Assembly: GCA_003024985.2 (NCBI GenBank)
Contig: PXIH01S0026331.1
From: Euperipatoides rowelli
Lineage: Eukaryota > Onychophora > Udeonychophora > Euonychophora > Peripatopsidae
Strand: one strand, 5' to 3'
Length of the DNA stretch: 10,813 nucleotides
Under the pieces are notes generated by a model, which ran no database searches, was not told the origin of the DNA, and saw nothing but the letters and a program-made list of their open reading frames with translations. Position numbers and translations under genes: made by a program. Below, piece by piece: positions 8,432 through 10,813 of this stretch (position 1 is the stretch's first letter; every line of letters begins with the position of its first letter).

Positions 8432-8990
8432 TATGTCAAACTTATTAGTGGAAACAACATAAATGTTTTCAGACAAAATTACAAACAAATTTTTTTCTAA
8501 GTTTAGATATCTTTAAATTTTATGCCAAATGTGTTGGATACAAAGTTTTTTTTCTAAATTATGATCATTACTATTTTTATGAGACAGGTCTAGAATATTA
8601 GGTGTAGAATTGTTATTCGATTCGAGGTATTTTGGTAGTCTCTGGCCAAATTGATGAATATCCAAATTTGTAAAATTAACATGTAATGACATTCTTTAAT
8701 CAGATCTAAGCCCAAAAATATATTATTAAAGTGATGTGGTAGAACATTGACAACATGATTAATAGTCACAGAACCTATAGTTAAATCCACCTTACATTTC
8801 CCTAATGTCGACATAGTATCACAAACCTGATTTACAATTATTGCACTATTAGGAATCAACTGCAGGTTGAGTTTAAAAAAGTATCCATGGAAATACAAGT
8901 AAGATAGAGTCTGTATCAATCAGAAAAGAAAAACAATGCTTATTTATAGAGGTGTGATCCCTCAAAGCTAATAGGGGTCCTTTAAACAGT
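8432..8990 (-). pseudogene. Gypsy-like aspartic protease and linker to RT
   Basis: Minus strand, several frames. LLALRDHTSINKHCFSFLID leads into a catalytic-site block reading LIDTDS (aspartate codon at about 8917-8915). The family motif is DTG, so the glycine is replaced. After a slip in the T-run near 8875-8880 comes LNLQLIPNSAIIVNQVCD, then LGKCKVDLTIGSVTINHVVN and FNNIFLGLDLIKEC, the flap and ILG-D-type core at about 8875-8690. The linker continues to LEKNLFVILSENIYVVST and NKFDI, ending at 8432 where the inserted element starts. Retropepsins act as dimers to cleave the polyprotein, and this copy cannot. Confidence 0.7.
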
Positions 8991-9088
8991 TTTTTGAAAC
9001 ATTATCACACATTTGTATTCCGGAATTAAGCATGGTTCCACTATTTTTTACATCCATATATGACATTTTCATTCGGATTTATAGCCGA

Positions 9089-9198
9089 CATGTCAAAATC
9101 TGGTTCCGGTTCAGCAAGATGTGAACAACTAGGACCAGTTTGATCAAACTTGTGCTAGTTGTTCACATATTGCTAAACATGAACTGGAACTCGACATG
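9089..9198. repeat. Gapless 110-bp imperfect palindrome
   Basis: The axis is between 9143 and 9144 in AGTTTGATCAAACT (9137-9150). The arms extend 55 bp each way with no gap. I count 44 of 55 pairs matching, including an unbroken 14-bp block ATGTGAACAACTAG and CATGTC ends. It sits between the Gag-like and protease parts of the minus-strand element, where coding similarity is weak. It could be an inverted duplication inside the element or a small hairpin element inserted there. Confidence 0.8.
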
Positions 9199-9317
9199 AT
9201 AACTAGCTTGACTGGGATAAAACCAATGATGCACCTATGATGCTCAGTATGGCATTGGTTTCAGATTACTATTTGGCCACAAAATAGAGTAATGATATGG
9301 ATCTGGTAAGTTCTTAG

Positions 9318-10053
9318 TTAGACAATAATAACACAGGTTCTTAGATTATAATCTGAAGTGATGGGCGCAATACTTGATTGGGAGTTATTCTTTAGTTGCA
9401 TCTTACTTGTGGTATTATCTGTCTCATGTGGGTTGGCTGGTAAAATTATCTCAGTTTCTTCTCTCATGGAATAGTAGCACTTAGAGTCATTTTTTGGTTC
9501 TTGGGTCATCACCTTTTGTAATTTTAAACAACTAGTTAACATCCATAGGTTCGTATAATACTAGTCGGCTTCTAACTCCTTTGGTAAACTAAGGTTTAAG
9601 GCTTCAAATAAAATTTTTTTTTATTCAAATTGACCAGTTTTGTCAAGTAGACTTTTTCATCCTGATATTTTTTCAAATTATCAGGCACATTTTTCATTCT
9701 TAGTTCCATGAGCAATCATGGCAAGTGAATTAACACAGGTTTTTGCAAGACAACTTAGGCTATCAATTTTTCTTCAATTTCCTTCCAATTTTAGATTTTA
9801 CTTAGGTAGTTCAGGTAATATTCAAATACATCATAATTAAGATAATCAGGTATATGAATTATTTTCCATTTTTCAGCAACTTTATGTTCAGTGGTTTTTC
9901 TATTAAGTAAGAAAGCCATGTTTGAATATGTGGTTTGTCGGAATATTTCCGAATGAAATGGAGTTCATTGTAGTTCAAACTTGGAAATAAAATATTTTCC
10001 AGACTTAGAATTGAACTTTTTTTTAACATATAAATACTTGATTGTATTAACAT
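9318..10053 (-). pseudogene. Gypsy-like Gag remnant
   Basis: Minus strand, several frames. The first open part (10053-9859) includes LENILFPSLNYNELHFIRKY and KPHIQTWLSYLIEK. It continues after a frame change as VAEKWKIIHIPDYLNYDVFE and YYLNYL, then NWKEIEEKLI. This resembles the W-rich start and helical core of Ty3/Gypsy Gag. Later blocks are NVPDNLKKYQDEKVYLTKLV, LNLSLPKELEAD and LTSCLKLQKVMTQEPKN (9542-9490), the latter in the frame ending at 9318. A CYYC pair near 9333 could be the trace of a zinc knuckle, but the rest of that motif is missing. Gag proteins of this class package element RNA. The match rests on pattern and position ahead of the protease, not on a diagnostic motif. Confidence 0.5.
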
Positions 10054-10058
10054 CCCTC

Positions 10059-10094
10059 AAGCAGACAATCAGTTTCGAAACTGATTGTCTGCTT
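10059..10094. repeat. Perfect 36-bp palindrome
   Basis: AAGCAGACAATCAGTTTC (10059-10076) is the exact reverse complement of GAAACTGATTGTCTGCTT (10077-10094), with no spacer. Allowing two mismatched pairs, the symmetry extends to 10050-10103 (25 of 27 pairs). It lies directly upstream of the Gag-like frame on the minus strand. No LTR end or known terminal-repeat signature was recognised. Confidence 0.9.
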
Positions 10095-10376
10095 TAGGAA
10101 TGTCTAACGAGTTAGTATTAAGCTAGCCATTAATGATAACATAGGTATCATGTTGACTGTAATGTCACACAATTTTGTGGCATTGTAGACAATAAACCCA
10201 AGACAAAAAATAAAATATTTAGCAAAGAGTCTAGCAATAAACAGGAGCTATTTATTTTTAATTAAAAGCAGTACTGCCACTAACTCCTCAGCTTCATCTG
10301 CTTTCGCAGCATTCCAGCAAACTCTTATTAGTCTCCACCCCCGTCTAACACAATACAAACATTTATCAATACAATA

Positions 10377-10536
10377 AACACAATGGAATCCCGAACTGAC
10401 AGGCTATGATATAAGATTTGGTTAAAGACAATATTCAGTATAAAACAAACTAAATTAACACAAAGAAATCCTGATGTGACACAATATGATATAAAGTTAT
10501 AGAGTTAGATTAAAGGTCGATTCAGATATGATATAT
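10377..10536. repeat. Imperfect tandem duplication, period about 80 bp
   Basis: AACACAATGGAATCC at 10377 and AACACAAAGAAATCC at 10457 begin two copies. Both continue through a TGACA..CTATGATATAA-like block and, after a few inserted bases, a TTAAAG...ATTCAG block. Similarity is about 70% over the first 42 bp and lower later. It looks like an old local duplication. Confidence 0.55.
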
Positions 10537-10689
10537 ACAGTGTCGGATGGTCGTAAAAAGTCACTGTTGGGCGTTGGCACATTGAATTAAAAAAAGGCCT
10601 CTAGTAAAAAGTGGATTTTTTTTTGCAGTGGCTGGTGAGCGCTGTATATGTATGTGGAAACTGCTTGCACAGTTCAGGTTAATGTTATC

Positions 10690-10765
10690 AGCAGAGGGTT
10701 TTGGGGGTCTGTAAGCCCCCTCCCCAAACAGGGGCCAGAAGCTGAGCCCCTAGAAGCTGCTAGTT
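10690..10765. repeat. GC-rich pocket with short hairpins
   Basis: TTTGGGG (10700-10706) pairs with CCCCAAA (10722-10728). AGGGGC (10730-10735) pairs with GCCCCT (10746-10751). CTAG...CTAG closes a third small stem at about 10750-10763. The composition differs sharply from the surrounding AT-rich DNA, which suggests the edge of an interspersed repeat. The family is not recognised. Confidence 0.45.
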
Positions 10766-10813
10766 TTAAAGGTTTTAAATACTGAAAGATCAAATGTAAC
10801 AGATTTTTTTATT

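Larger units (their letters stand above)
5885..10053 (-). mobile_element. Ty3/Gypsy-like LTR retrotransposon remnant, interrupted
   Basis: On the minus strand the order is Gag-like (10053-9318), an aspartic protease (about 8990-8620), a protease-RT linker (to 8432), and, after an inserted plus-strand element, reverse transcriptase (6490-5893). This is the standard Gag-PR-RT order of Ty3/Gypsy elements. The linker block STNKFDI at 8432-8455 normally leads within a few residues to a YHI...PI..RPYR block, and that block reappears at 6473-6408. RNase H, integrase and both LTRs are not recognisable. Frame changes and stops throughout show that it is long dead. Confidence 0.75.
10104..10813. other. 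Non-coding region with small repeats
   Basis: No convincing coding frame. By position it should hold the leader and 5' LTR of the minus-strand Gypsy-like element. However, I find no TG...CA ends, primer-binding site or copy of this sequence left of 5885. The segment 10280-10350 is less AT-rich but unassigned. It contains the tandem duplication at 10377-10536 and the GC-rich pocket at 10690-10765, listed separately. Confidence 0.5.

Noticed and set aside
6485-8440. A short ATGT target duplication flanking the non-LTR insertion
   Set aside because: Four bases in AT-rich DNA are not significant and the exact 5' end is uncertain.
10104-10813. A 5' LTR for the Gypsy-like element
   Set aside because: No TG...CA ends, no primer-binding site, and no matching copy on the other side of the element were found.

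Overview
The window is AT-rich metazoan-type DNA (roughly two thirds A+T by eye, one N at position 108). It holds no intact gene, no rRNA or tRNA, and no bacterial features. What can be recognised is decayed mobile-element and multicopy-gene sequence with frameshifts and stops. The lineage cannot be fixed from this stretch. A CR1/Jockey-like non-LTR retrotransposon, a Ty3/Gypsy-like element, inverted-repeat DNA elements and a CXC-type cysteine-rich gene family together suggest an animal, probably an invertebrate or early-branching chordate.

Layout. 1-1690 is non-coding AT-rich DNA with homopolymers, a few hairpins and a fragment (about 245-317) related to the next element. 1745-3357 is a foldback structure: two arms of about 550-580 bp in opposite orientation around a spacer of about 480 bp, with many ATGCAAAT octamers. 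3534-4849 is a second large palindrome. Its arms are two diverged, broken copies of one gene, placed head to head. Each copy shows an intron-like inner part with a splice acceptor, then an exon ending in a CXC (tesmin/TSO1-like) cysteine cluster. 4893-5885 is mostly unassigned, with a weak coding-like remnant at 5523-5711.

The right half is a nested retrotransposon pair. A Ty3/Gypsy-like element lies on the minus strand: Gag-like at about 10053-9318, an aspartic protease at about 8990-8620, a linker to 8432, and reverse transcriptase at about 6490-5893. A plus-strand, 5'-truncated non-LTR retrotransposon (about 6491-8428) sits inside it, between the protease-RT linker and the RT core. Minus-strand Gypsy coding similarity stops at 8432 and resumes at about 6473. 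Both reverse transcriptases have damaged catalytic motifs. Two further palindromes lie in the Gypsy part: a nearly gapless 110-bp one at 9089-9198 and a 36-bp perfect one at 10059-10094. 10104-10813 holds an imperfect 80-bp tandem duplication and a GC-rich pocket, but no recognisable gene.

Nothing here looks like a working genetic system. The most unusual structures are the head-to-head CXC-gene palindrome immediately after the octamer-rich foldback element, and the perfect palindrome at the start of the Gag-like region.
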